From the NCBI GenBank assembly GCA_037176885.1, contig JAWWNJ010000007.1, positions 2,294,001 through 2,358,000 of the forward strand: DNA of 64,000 nt, given 5' to 3'. The notes under the pieces were generated by a model, which saw only the letters and a program-made list of their open reading frames with translations, did not search any database and had not been told where the DNA came from. Shown piece after piece: positions 34,768-44,901 of the stretch. Both the position numbers and the translations under genes were made by a program. This DNA comes from Favolaschia claudopus (taxonomy: Eukaryota > Basidiomycota > Agaricomycetes > Agaricales > Mycenaceae). Numbering within the stretch: position 1 is the first letter of the stretch; every line of letters starts with the position of its first letter.

Positions 34768-37700
34768 ATGAGCGTCAATGTACAGGCTCAAGTCGCCCAT
34801 GCTATCGAGCAGATCCAAAATCGTCCACCGGTACCCGATATCGACTTTACCCAACATGTTCTCGAAGACGGGACAACTATAAGCACCCAGGAGCGCGTCG
34901 TAAAAGCCGTGAGTATGCTTTGTTACTCTCTGTGGTCTTTGGGTGCTTGCGATAGCACGTTGCCGTTCGCCCTATTTTTTTTTGCCAGAGTCAGGGACTC
35001 CTTCCCAGTTTCGAGCTCAAGGATCGTGTGTAACCATCCGCAAGCTTTCCTTTTACACGGAGGCGCTTCCCGAAAACAGCTAGGGAGTTGGCGGGACTAT
35101 GCGCTGGCAACGTGGGCGCCAAGCGTCACGCTGTGTGTCATCCGCGAACACCGCGCACTATGTCAAAGCGTATAGGATTGACCTGATAGATCGTATTGAT
35201 CTCTGGGTGCTGCGATAACAAGTTGTCGTTCGCCCTGTTTTTTTTCTGCCGGAGTTGGGGACTCCTTCTCGAGTTTTAGGGCTCTATATTGTGTTTAACC
35301 ATTCACAAGCCTTCCTTTTGCACGGCGGCCCTCCCCGAAAACAGCTAGGGAGCTGGCGGGACGCGGGACTATGTGCTGGCAATGTGGGCGCCAAGCGTGC
35401 TGTGTGCGTCATCCGCGAACAGCGTGCTGTGTATCAAAGCGCATAGGATTCACCTCGGGTCTTGATAGATCGTGTTGCTCATATCGCTTCTTAGGTACAA
35501 GCGCCCTCTGCTGGCATCCCCACCCCTGCCCAATTCTTCTCATCAGCCGACCAGTCCAAGCCTGACATCGCCTTCCTCAAAAACCACTTTTATCGTGAAG
35601 GGAGGCTCAGCGAGGAGCAGGCGCTATGGATCTTGTCGACTGCTACGGAAATTTTGCGACGAGAATCTAACGTTCTCAGCGTCGATGCCCCGATCACTGG
35701 TATGTCGAATCATTTCACCATGAGAGTAACACCAAGTAACAACATTTCATCAGTCTGTGGCGATATCCATGGCCAATACGTACGTGCTCCACTGCCTAGC
35801 GTTCGAGTGCATCCAACTCTTTCGCTAGTACGACTTGATGAAGCTATTCGAAGTTGGTGGAAGCCCAGCAGATACACGGTATCTCTTCCTTGGTGACTAC
35901 GTCGACCGAGGCTATTTCAGCATCGAAGTGAGGCTTTGTTTTCTGGGTATGATGCAGGCTGACCCTTGTCTCATCATCCTTAGTGCGTCCTGTACCTCTG
36001 GTCTCTGAAGATCTGGTACCCCGACACCTTATTCCTATTGCGAGGGAGCCACGAATGTCGGCATTTGACCGACTACTTCACGTTTAAGCTTGAGTGTATG
36101 GGCTTCTTTATCTCAAGTTGGCTTGCGGCTGAAAATGTGATCAGGCAAGCACAAGTACTCGGAACGCATATATGATGCGTGCATGGAGTCCTTCTGCGCC
36201 CTTCCCCTCGCCGCCGTCATGAACAAGCAGTTTTTGTGTATACATGGCGGTCTATCCCCCGAACTCAATACGCTCGATGACATTCGCGCCGTGAGCCTTT
36301 CGGTGTCGGCAGCGTGCCATTTGCTCACAGGCAGCATTTGTTTAGATCGATCGTTTCCGCGAACCACCGACGCAGGGCCTTATGTGTGATATACTATGGG
36401 CTGACCCCGTGGAGGATTTCGGGACGGAAAAGACAAACGATAGCTTCCTGCACAACCATGTCCGTGGTTTCTCATATTTCTTCACGTGAGTTTTCTTCGC
36501 TTCTATCTCTAGGATCCGCAACCTAAACCGTACAAGATATCAAGCAGCATGTAATTTCCTTGAGCGGAACAATTTGCTCTCTATCATCCGGGCGCATGAA
36601 GCACAAGACGCAGGGTCAGAATTTCTCCCTCCACATGGGTACGCGACGGTGTACTGATACACGACGCAAAGTTACCGGATGTACCCCAAAACCAAGTCGA
36701 CCGGCTTTCCGTCTGTGATGACGATCTTCTCCGCACCGAATTACCTCGATATGTACAACAACAAAGCCGCGGTTCTCAAGTATGAGAGCAATGTCATGAA
36801 CATCAGGCAATTCAATTGCACGCCACATCCGTATTGGTTGCCCAATTTCATGGATGTGTTTACGTGGAGTTTGCCGTTTGTTGGGGAGAAGAGTGCGTAT
36901 TTGGCGTTGCTACTTGTTGGTTCCTTATCGCTGATTTATTTATGTGACTGGCAGTTACGGATATGCTTGTGGCGGTTTTGAATACCTGCACTAAGGAAGA
37001 GTTGGAGGATGACGAGGATGTGACGATGATACCTTCTCCCCCATCGCCGACGTCGCCTACGGAATCGGCGGAGCGTAGGAAGGTTATCGAGAATAAGACC
37101 ATGGCTGTTGGGCGTATGGCTCGAGTTTTCGCTTTGCTCCGGTGCGGTTTTCTTCTTCTTTCTTAGCTGGCTGAAGTAGTTGTTGACATTACGGACTCTC
37201 AGGGAAGAATCGGAGAATGTTTCAGAACTCAAGAACGTATCTGGGTCCAATAAGCTTCCTTATGGTGCTCTGGCGTCTGGTTCGGAGGGCATCAAGGCGG
37301 CGATTACTGGGTTTGAGGATGCGTATGTCTACTAGGTCATTGAGGGTTTGAATGTTTTACTGAATACGATCTTCTCCCTCAGACGCAAATCCGATATCGA
37401 AAACGAACGGCTTCCTCCGGAACTCGTCGACGCATCGTCGGAGGAGGGAAAGGCGCTTCTCTCCTCTGCCTCATCCTCTTCCATCCCCTCCACCCCTGCG
37501 GAAACCGACTCCGGCGCATCTATGCCTGTCAACGCCGCTACCCTCGAGGCCGCGCTCGCGCAGCAGAACGGGAGATCACCGGCGCTGCAACTCAACACCA
37601 ACACCAGTGCTACTGGTGGTGGGTCCCCGGTGACGGGAAGCGCGAGCCCTGCGTCGCCGACGTCGCCCGGGGGAGGGGCGTTCAGGCGCGGGCATGCTAG

Positions 37701-38079
37701 GCAGGCGAGCTTGGGGACTACGATGACGAGTCCGAGTACGAGGAGGAGGAGTTTGGAGAGCACGATGAGTTTGATACAGGGTGTTTGGGATGGGGCGGCG
37801 CCGGGGAGTATTGCGGAGGAGGAGACGAGTGCGGTGGAGGATGTCGAGGGGTTGGTAGGGAGGATTGCGGGGAGTACGGTCAACAGTGCAAGTCGCCCGC
37901 TGGCTGAGCCGGCCCAGTCCTCGCCTCCTCTGGCGCAACATCTGCCTTTGGCCGGCATCTTGTGGTCCCCACATCAAGCGACCGAACTGTCATCTTCCGC
38001 TGCGTTTGTGAGAAAGCCGGGACCAGACTCCGAAGCGTTTTGTATTTATTCGCCTCATGAACGGAAAATACCGAAGTAA
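34768..38079 (+). CDS. CNA1: Calcineurin A (PP2B catalytic subunit), with Asn-to-Ser change in the GNHE motif
   Basis: This is the Ca2+/calmodulin-activated Ser/Thr phosphatase catalytic subunit. Exons splice to the full family order: [167 protein letters not shown]. The CNB-binding helix, the calmodulin site ([21 protein letters not shown]) and the autoinhibitory [20 protein letters not shown] all follow. The metal ligand Asn of the usual GNHE is encoded as Ser (AGC). The other catalytic residues (GDIHG, GDYVDRG, the two His) are kept. Intron 1 (about 585 bp) is ten times longer than the rest and holds a duplication. The C-terminal tail is a long Ser/Pro/Gly-rich extension, and its exact stop is uncertain. 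Confidence 0.93.
34930..35460 (+). repeat. Tandem imperfect duplication inside calcineurin intron 1
   Basis: Two diverged copies, about 34930-35180 and 35205-35460, share the GTTCGCCCTnTTTTTTT tract, the GAAAACAGCTAGGGAG block, TGGCAAnGTGGGCGCCAAGC and CATCCGCGAACA, ending near GATAGATCGT. They lie between exon 1 (ends near 34911) and exon 2 (starts near 35495). Confidence 0.8.
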
Positions 38080-38123
38080 GTTTCTTACGGTTTGTTCCCT
38101 GTTCTGGTGTGTCTCAGTTAACA

Positions 38124-39826
38124 ATGCCACCGTTCAGGACCAGAGAAACCCCTTTCACCCCAAACGATCTGCTTTCGCTGGAATCCAACTTGGTTGAAGG
38201 ATGCACCATCTCACTCTATGAACCTAGCGATTCTGCTACATGGCTAGAGAGCAACTGGGACAATTCATCCTGTGTCGCAGTTCGCAACAAGTACGGCGAT
38301 CCCATCCCGTGTATGCTTTCCGCAGAGGAGTCTGCTTTCGCGATATTCGCTCCGAGTTCAAACGAAGAGGTCGCTTACATGGCCCTTTCCCTTGCAAATG
38401 TGTCTGGCTTTTCAGTTATAGTGCATCCGGTACACCATAACCCTGCTTTGACTTTATTGTGCGTGTGAGCTTTTCGTGGATATATTTATCCTAACAATTT
38501 GTTCAGAGGGCCCGACCTGCCCACTGATAGTAATCATATTCGTCTCGGAGGATACACTGAAAATAATCTCATGAATAACAACCGCAGTCATTCTCAGGAA
38601 GCAGAAGACGAATTCTCAGCCTTTGAACAAACCGCGGATGGGAATGAAGACGGCGAAGGAAATGACGATGCTTTAGCTCAAACCGGCTTCAGCATTGACT
38701 CCACGGAACCGCCGGAAGCGCATGGTGCGGCAAAGTTTGAGGGTGGTGCAGATGGAGGGGGTGGCGGAGATGGCGGAGGACCAACAATGACTGGCGATGA
38801 ATGGGAAAGCCCTCTACACAGAACGCGTGTCAAACTTGACCTGAGAATCAGTGATGCTCGGGCTTTCGCGGTAACTGTAGGCTGTTCTTTCAAGGTGAGG
38901 AGAAAATCTTTCATAATTAAAATGTGTCTCAATGTGTTATACTGCGGTTGCAGTTTAAAATCAATCGCAACACCGACATACCCATTAACCTCGCAGATCT
39001 CACACAGCCGTTATCTCAGCCTGAGGTCATTTCTTTGGTTGACCTCGCTCTTGAAACGCGGCCTCGCGAAGTTCACATGGACCGCTCCTACGCAAATTTT
39101 GGCTTCATTTCGCACCGGCAGGAATCTATCAGCCAGAGGAAATTGTATTTGGTTCCGCAGCTTCAGCTCTCCCTTGTCTAATTGGTATCTTCAGCTTGCA
39201 CAGAGGGTTCGAACATCCGGAAAAGATTTATAAATACGGAAAACAACAAGAAGATCAACGAGGAGTCAAGGCTAATCTTGGATTTTCGCAAGGCTCTCCT
39301 TTGCTCACGACGGCGCTGTCGTATAACCGCAACAATAATACTACATTGGAAGCTGTGGACAATAAAGTGAGCACGTCGATGCTGTTTCTTGCGCCTAAAT
39401 GCGATGCCGAAACGTCTGGAGGTATTACCTAGATGCCACCTGGTTTACGAAATAGGAGATGAATGGGACGAGAACAGCAAGTCGTACTCATCCTACAACA
39501 TTGCCTATCAGCTACAACGACCAGAATTTGAGACTGTGCATCGCGAACCTGTCGAAGTGAGAGTTGGCATGGGTATCAATCTTCATCCGCCTGTCAGTAA
39601 ACACCTCCGTTTACATTCCTCCGAATTTCAATCGTATTGGGTTCCAGGGTTCAGTACAGCCCCTCCCCAAGATCTCCTTTGTCGTTCGGAAGCAAGTTCT
39701 GATATGGGTAGCGGATCCCACCTCAAAAGCGAAAATTCGGGGAATCTTGGTCTTGATGACGGTCAGCATTACATAATTTTTGATGCTCAGTCACTCCCTT
39801 ACGAGTAGATGCCAATTCAACACTAG
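38124..39826 (+). CDS. Conserved basidiomycete protein of unknown function, with an apparent frameshift
   Basis: No function known to me. The start MPPFRTRETPFTPNDLLSLE leads to SAEESAFAIFAPSSNEEVAY, then after an intron to RGPDLPTDSNHIRLGGYTE. An acidic, Gly-rich linker comes next, then LDLRISDARAFAVTVGCSFK. Splicing gives FKINRNTDIPINLADLTQPL and PREVHMDRSYANFGFISHRQ. The reading then shifts frame to QPEEIVFGSAASALPCLIG and LHRGFEHPEKIYKYG. Later parts are CHLVYEIGDEWDENSKSYSS, VRVGMGINLHPP and VRKQVLIWVADPTSKAKIRG. Both sides of the shift fit the same family pattern, so one base appears missing near 39122-39127. It is either an assembly error or a recent lesion. The C-terminus is uncertain: coding-like sequence (PSEIPPHEYLARGWDANNEE) continues near 40.1 kb and may belong here. 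Confidence 0.6.
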
Positions 39827-40017
39827 AATTATCATGATAATATCGAATCCCCAAATGCCGTCTACATATCCGAAAAGCAACAAGTCAATCTAGGTGCTAG
39901 CGCTGGCCAGTGCCGATGTGAGCCAATCAGCCAACGATTTGCAGCGATTCCCTAAGCCTCCTTTCAGCCAAAGACCAACAAGGCAGTTCGGGAATAATTT
40001 CTCTTTCCCTGGCCGAA

Positions 40018-40305
40018 GTGGAAAAATCAGGTCGTCCCGGGACAAGTCGACTTCGTGCAGTGGTCCCAAAATTCAATCGCCGACGCAATGAGACCGTTCC
40101 ATCAGAGATTCCACCCCATGAATATCTAGCTCGGGGTTGGGATGCCAACAATGAAGAATGGAGAAGTGTTTTGTGGCCTGTACTCGACAAGGACTTTCGA
40201 GCAACAGATGTTGAAGGTACATTGCCGGTTTGGAATCTCCAATGTCCACGGAGAGCTGTGCAACCGGGTTCATGGAACCAAACGACAAACCGCAGCGCTC
40301 CTTGA
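40018..40305 (+). CDS. Coding-like exon of unknown protein
   Basis: The open frame of 95 codons includes SRLRAVVPKFNRRRNETVPS and EIPPHEYLARGWDANNEEWR, then SVLWPVLDKDFRATD. The composition and ordered hydrophobic/charged pattern look like a real exon rather than noise. It could be the last exon of the preceding gene after an unresolved intron, or a remnant. I do not recognise a domain. Confidence 0.35.
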   Translation: MEKSGRPGTSRLRAVVPKFNRRRNETVPSEIPPHEYLARGWDANNEEWRSVLWPVLDKDFRATDVEGTLPVWNLQCPRRAVQPGSWNQTTNRSAP

Positions 40306-40436
40306 GAGCTACCAAGGTCACTGTCTTGCGACCAGCGCGCATCAGGTTGCCATCAGCAGTACTTGATCTGACGCTGCGGATGGGAGATCATCCGGCCAGA
40401 CCCGCGCGGATCCGGGATCCGCAAATTCCCTGATCA

Positions 40437-40530
40437 GTGAAAGCAAGAGTCGATGGGTGCACAAATCTGCTTTCAAAGATGCGGCACTCGAATGTTTTCC
40501 ATTGTCCCGTCCATTGGGACCATGTATACA
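40437..40530 (-). repeat. Truncated copy of the family-gene promoter module
   Basis: On the plus strand the sequence GCAAGAGTCGATGGGTG and then CAAATCTGCTTTCAA matches the region at 32664-32710 almost base for base, and continues with weaker similarity through GGGACC. It corresponds to the 5' module of copies 1 and 2, in the orientation of copy 1. No coding part of the family follows. Confidence 0.7.
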
Positions 40531-40881
40531 AGAAAAAGAGAGCAACCATCGTGACTGTGACATGCGCGCTTGGACCATGACATCGCACCGAATCGAGTAT
40601 TGTGCACAGACGTCTTCTGTATGTCCTCCAATTAAGTAAGTGCATATTGTACACTTTTAAAACCATCCTACATACATACTATACATATTGGCACTACTAG
40701 CGCTTGGTACTTACTAAACCAATAAGAGTCCCAGTTATCGTCGTGAGTTCGTTCGTGGAATGCAGCACTTGAATCGATCAAGGCGTTATAGACGCATAAT
40801 GTATCCCCCCTCATTCTGTCCGCGTTCCTTACCTCAAATCGCCTCGGATTACCTCCCCAATCCCACCTCGCCGGCCTGGCA

Positions 40882-42843
40882 TCAACGCGAGAGATTCATC
40901 CTCCGTAACATATCCCCCCAACTACCATCCCCCTCCCCCGTCTCCCTCGGCGGCCCGGACAGATCAAACGACCCAGGCATCGCCAGCTCCTCCTCCTCGT
41001 CTGCCCTCACCTTTGCCTTTGCCTTCTTCACGACCTCCTCCTGCCCCGTTGCATCCGACTCCGGCTCGTCAACAAACTGTCCCTCTTCCCCCTCCTCCGC
41101 CGCAGGCGTCACCTGTACATTAACATTCTCCCCTGGATGCGGCGACGGCAACGGCGATGGTGTCGCTGCTCCACTCGGACTAACCCCATCCTCGTCCTCA
41201 TCATCACTGATCCCAGCCCACCCCCCGCTCCCCGCCGAGGACGCCATCGACGAGGCCTTCCTCAGCCTTCCCAGCATGCGCACCCCCGCGATGGCAGTCT
41301 TCCATCGGGCGCGAGGGTCAAAGTTCTCGCGTAGACCGACCAAGTCGTGTTCGGTTGAGGGTTCGTGGGTTGTTAGCCACTGAGCAGAGCATACGTAAGT
41401 GTGCGGGTCGTAAGAGGAAAATAAGGAAGGCTGACAGGATCGTTGAGCGCAGCCCCCGCCGTGGGCCGCTCGTTCGGGTCGAGACTCAGTAGACGTCGGA
41501 TAAAGGCTTTCGCTGTTGGTGGTGGGTGAGCACGGCGTAGGCAGACCCAGGCATGGAAAAATAAAAACCTTCTTCAGACACATTCTTCCAATACTTTGTA
41601 TGGAACTCAATCTTCGCCTCCATCGTTTCCCGAATCAGTGTCGCGGTGTCTTCGCCGCGGAAGGGAGAGTAGCCGCATAGGAGGACGTAGGTGATGATCC
41701 TGTGGTATTCCAGGGAATAAGTAAAGAGTTCAGGCAGCGAGAACTGAAGCAGCGGAGAAATAAGAGAGATAAATAAGACGTACCCCGTACACCACACGTC
41801 CACCGCCTTGCCGTGTCCTTGCTTCCCGAGCACCTCCGGCGCGACGTATCCAGGACTTCCGGCAAGAGAGGTCAGTTGTTCGTCTGGGGCGTGTAGGTGT
41901 TTCGCACTATAGAGATAATGACGATTAGGCCCGCGGCGTACGAAAGACGGCGGGAGGATGACGAGACGTACATCCCGAAGTCCGCAATAACAATGTCGCT
42001 CTTGGGGTCTTTCGTGCGATATAGGATGTTCTCAGGTCTACCGGCACACGATCAGCAAGGGATGTAGAGACCTAGATGGTGACGGACTTGAGATCCCGGT
42101 GAACGATGTCGTGGTCGTGCAGGTATTTCACACCTGATAGTATAGATCTGCAAATACCAATCTGATCTCCAGCACCAGTCGGTAGATAATGGCAAGACAA
42201 ACCTTACAATCTCGACGGCGTCCTTCTCCGTGAATTTACCCTTTTCCTGTATCCGGTAAAACAGTTCACCTCCGACCGCCAGCTCGAATGAAAGATAATA
42301 CTTGGTCCGTGATTCGAACCATTCGTAAAATTTGACCTGGTAAAGAAACCCGATTCAGCATGATCATGCAATTCGCGGACGACCAGCAACGCACGATGTT
42401 AGGATGATCCAGCCCCTTGAGCACCTCCATCTCCGCGAAAACGCTCGCCTCATTGCCCTTAACCTTCTTCTTCGGGATCAATTTCAGCGCAACGTCCTTC
42501 TTGATCCCGCTTGCAGCACCAGGACTTGGTGAAGGCGATCGCGAGCGCGACTTTTTCGAGAAATTGGAGCTGTTCCGTGCAAGTCTTGATGCATCGTCGG
42601 GCACGGCGAGCGCTGCGCCGTGTTCTGCTAGGGATGCTTGTTCGATGGGGACGTTCCATGTCGCGTGCTAGTAACATAGATAGATACTCTTCAGGTCTAT
42701 CGCTGCGATAAATTTGGATTTTGACGCCGTACCACGACTTTGCCGAAGGTTCCGTTGCCCAAGACTTCATGCACTTCATAGTTTTTCTTCTTGTGCGAGC
42801 TTGGCGGCTGAGGTAGAAGAGCATCTTTGATTGAGAGGTGCAT
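40882..42843 (-). CDS. CaMK-type serine/threonine protein kinase
   Basis: This is a calcium/calmodulin-dependent-kinase-like enzyme. The start [20 protein letters not shown] is followed by [16 protein letters not shown] (Gly loop) and a Ser/Arg/Pro insert. The ATP Lys comes next ([13 protein letters not shown]), then [33 protein letters not shown] and [15 protein letters not shown] (assembled across an intron). The DFG is in IVIADFGM, and the P+1/APE region in [20 protein letters not shown]. Then [26 protein letters not shown] and [15 protein letters not shown]. The tail after [16 protein letters not shown] has the [19 protein letters not shown] segment, which resembles a CaM-binding/autoinhibitory helix, then an acidic disordered end. 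All catalytic motifs are present. It lies about 2.8 kb downstream of calcineurin A on the opposite strand. Confidence 0.9.
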
Positions 42844-44329
42844 TGCTATTTCTCCTCAACAAGACGAAATTAGAGAAATTGGCTAGCGGGGGGACGGCGA
42901 GGGGAGATAGAGAAGGAGGAGGGGAGGTCGGGAGGCGAGTAGGACGCAGGGTAGGACGAAAAAATCGGAGGCGATGGCGGGGTAGTTAGAAGACCGTGAT
43001 AAATACGGGCAGCAGCCTCCGAAAGACACAACGTGAAACAAAACATGTCATGATGATGACGATTTTTCAATTTTTCAAGTACTCGTTGTACTGCATGAGG
43101 CTAGGGTTGGTTATCGTGTAGCTGGACGGGAATCAGTAAGGTGTGTAAAGTGGTTTGCAGTATTTCGGGGATTTTAGGTAGTAAAATGGTAGATTGTGAT
43201 TAGTGTGGGTCATCCTGAGCGATTTGTGTCTCGCAAAGGGTGAGTGGGGAGGGGGCCAAGTGTGGTCGGTTTCAGAGGGTTGTTCGGAATAAGATGTATT
43301 AGAAATAGAAAAGGAACAGAAAATAATGAAGGTGGCACCGATCCAAGAAGTGGCCTCTAGCGTCAATGAAGTTCGCCAAGGCTTTGAGAGCGATAGGGTG
43401 GGAGAGCAGGGGGGACAAGGTGTAATGCTTGCTTGGGGGCGGCATGCATCGGCTGACGAAAAGGTCCCCAGGCCGGCCATCCAAGGAGAATGTGCACGCG
43501 ATTCGGAGGCGGCGCCGCAGGCAGCGCAAGCGGGGGACGACGTAAAATGGGACTTGAGGCGGTATTCGTGAAGGGGGATGAATCCGTGAAGAGTTGGAAG
43601 ATAGCAGATGAGAGGGAGCGGGAGAGCGAGGACGAAGAGTAGGCAGGAGAAGCCTTTGTTGACATGGAGGGCTGCGGATTTCCGGCGCGCTGCCCATTGA
43701 CGCAGAATAGATGGAAGTTATGGAGACAAAGGTGGGGTAAGAAGACGCGTTCAGGAGCGCGTCGCGCTCGATACGAAGCTGTGCTGGTAGAAAGCCGCTT
43801 CCTTCTCGAGTGCTGGTAGCGCCGCGGTGAGCTACCGGTGATACAGCGAGCAGTAGACTGGTTTTTTGAGGAAGAGGAGAACGAAAGAAGAGATGCAGTA
43901 CTCGGCGGCAGGGAAGGTAAGTTGGCAACTTGGAGGCCCCATGAAGCCTGGGTGACGGCTGAGGACGCATTGAGTGTTCTGGCGGCAGAGGCGGCTCGGG
44001 ACTTGAAGCCTGGTGCTTGATGTCCGTCAAAAGCAAGGCTCAAGAGAGCAGTGGGATTATGCTCTGGAGGGTCGATAGTTTCCGTACGTTTGACTTTGCA
44101 CGTATCTGGTATGGATCCCGTATCCCGTACGTAGTAGCATCGGGTTAAGGATTTTGGGGCGGATTTCGTCCGCCAAGTGGATCGGACCACCCAGCACGAG
44201 AGCCTACGAGTATCCACGAACCCTCCAAGTCACAGCCTGAGGCAGTCGGCCCAGACGAGCTTGCTTCAAGTTGTGCGAAAGACGATAATTTGTAGCGACA
44301 AGTAGAGAGCAATAGCAGCCTGTATAATC
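42844..44329. other. 1.5 kb without a convincing gene
   Basis: Long open frames on the minus strand (up to 284 codons) have Ser/Pro/Ala-rich low-complexity composition, no recognised domain and no splice partners. They are probably by-products of skewed composition. The first part should hold the kinase promoter. Confidence 0.45.
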
Positions 44330-44447
44330 TATGAGAGAAGTGTCGACGTCGAGTGATGAGTGCATGAGGAGAAGGGGTTGTTGATCGGCTGTCGGCCTGA
44401 CTCACCCAAATTCTCACTGCCAGCCATTCTCTCTTCGAACTTCGCGC
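44330..44447 (+). repeat. Left part of family promoter module, copy 2 (split by mobile elements)
   Basis: This matches copy 1 (minus strand, near 32.85-32.93 kb) through the TTGTTGAT..CGGCTnTCGGCC, CCCnAATTCTC and CCATTCTCT..TCGAA blocks. The match resumes only after the mobile elements, at 49451. It ends in the 8-bp CTTCGCGC that is duplicated at 49451-49458. Confidence 0.72.
44440..44447. repeat. Left target-site duplication, CTTCGCGC
   Basis: Identical 8-mer to 49451-49458, directly abutting the inverted ends of the hAT-like element. Confidence 0.8.
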
Positions 44448-44560
44448 CAAGGGGCGACCTGTCAAGCGCCATCAGAAATCGAGCCCTTGCAGTATGATCA
44501 TGTTTGTCTGAAGCTTTGATGTGTGCTGTCAAGTCACGTGACTTGCTTCCCGTGTGCTAT
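44448..44560 (+). repeat. Left terminal inverted repeat of the hAT-like element
   Basis: Reverse complement of 49337-49450. It includes a perfect 14-bp palindrome AAGTCACGTGACTT. The repeat is interrupted at its inner end by the retroelement and continues at 48593 with TCCGCACA, which the right arm also has. Confidence 0.88.
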
Positions 44561-44836
44561 TGGGTGAAGAATGGAGGGGGATTTTCTTCAAGGTTAAAGA
44601 CAAGGACAAGGACTTCGGCCCGCATCGCCGGCCTCCATCACCGATCACGACGCGTATCACGCGCCTTGTTCCTGCTTTGACCTCGCCGCAGCTTAAAGAC
44701 GCGTCGCGATGAGACGCGTCTCTTGTCCTCCTTCCTTCCCTCATCGACTCACAGCAGGCTCGCAGGTAGCCATCGTCCTCCTTCCTTCCCTCATCGACTC
44801 ACAGCAGGCTCGCAGCGGCAGCCAGCTTTTTATTTC
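44561..44836 (+). repeat. Split direct repeat A1
   Basis: The 276-bp block is repeated at 48111-48386 with a constant 3,550-bp offset and no indel seen. It contains two tandem copies of a CCTTCCTTCCCTCATCGACT-containing unit. Confidence 0.92.
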
Positions 44837-44901
44837 AGATGCTTCGCATCCATCGCAAGAGGACCCATTGCTGAGCCACTCCGCGCACTCAGTGGCTTGC
44901 A

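Noticed and set aside
37332..37977. Minus-strand frames of 130-208 codons over the calcineurin tail
   Set aside because: They are by-products of the Ser/Pro/Gly-rich plus-strand coding sequence.
43363..44217. 284-codon minus-strand open frame as a gene
   Set aside because: Composition is Ser/Pro/Ala-rich with no domain, an overlapping frame is just as long, and there are no plausible splice neighbours or homologous pattern.
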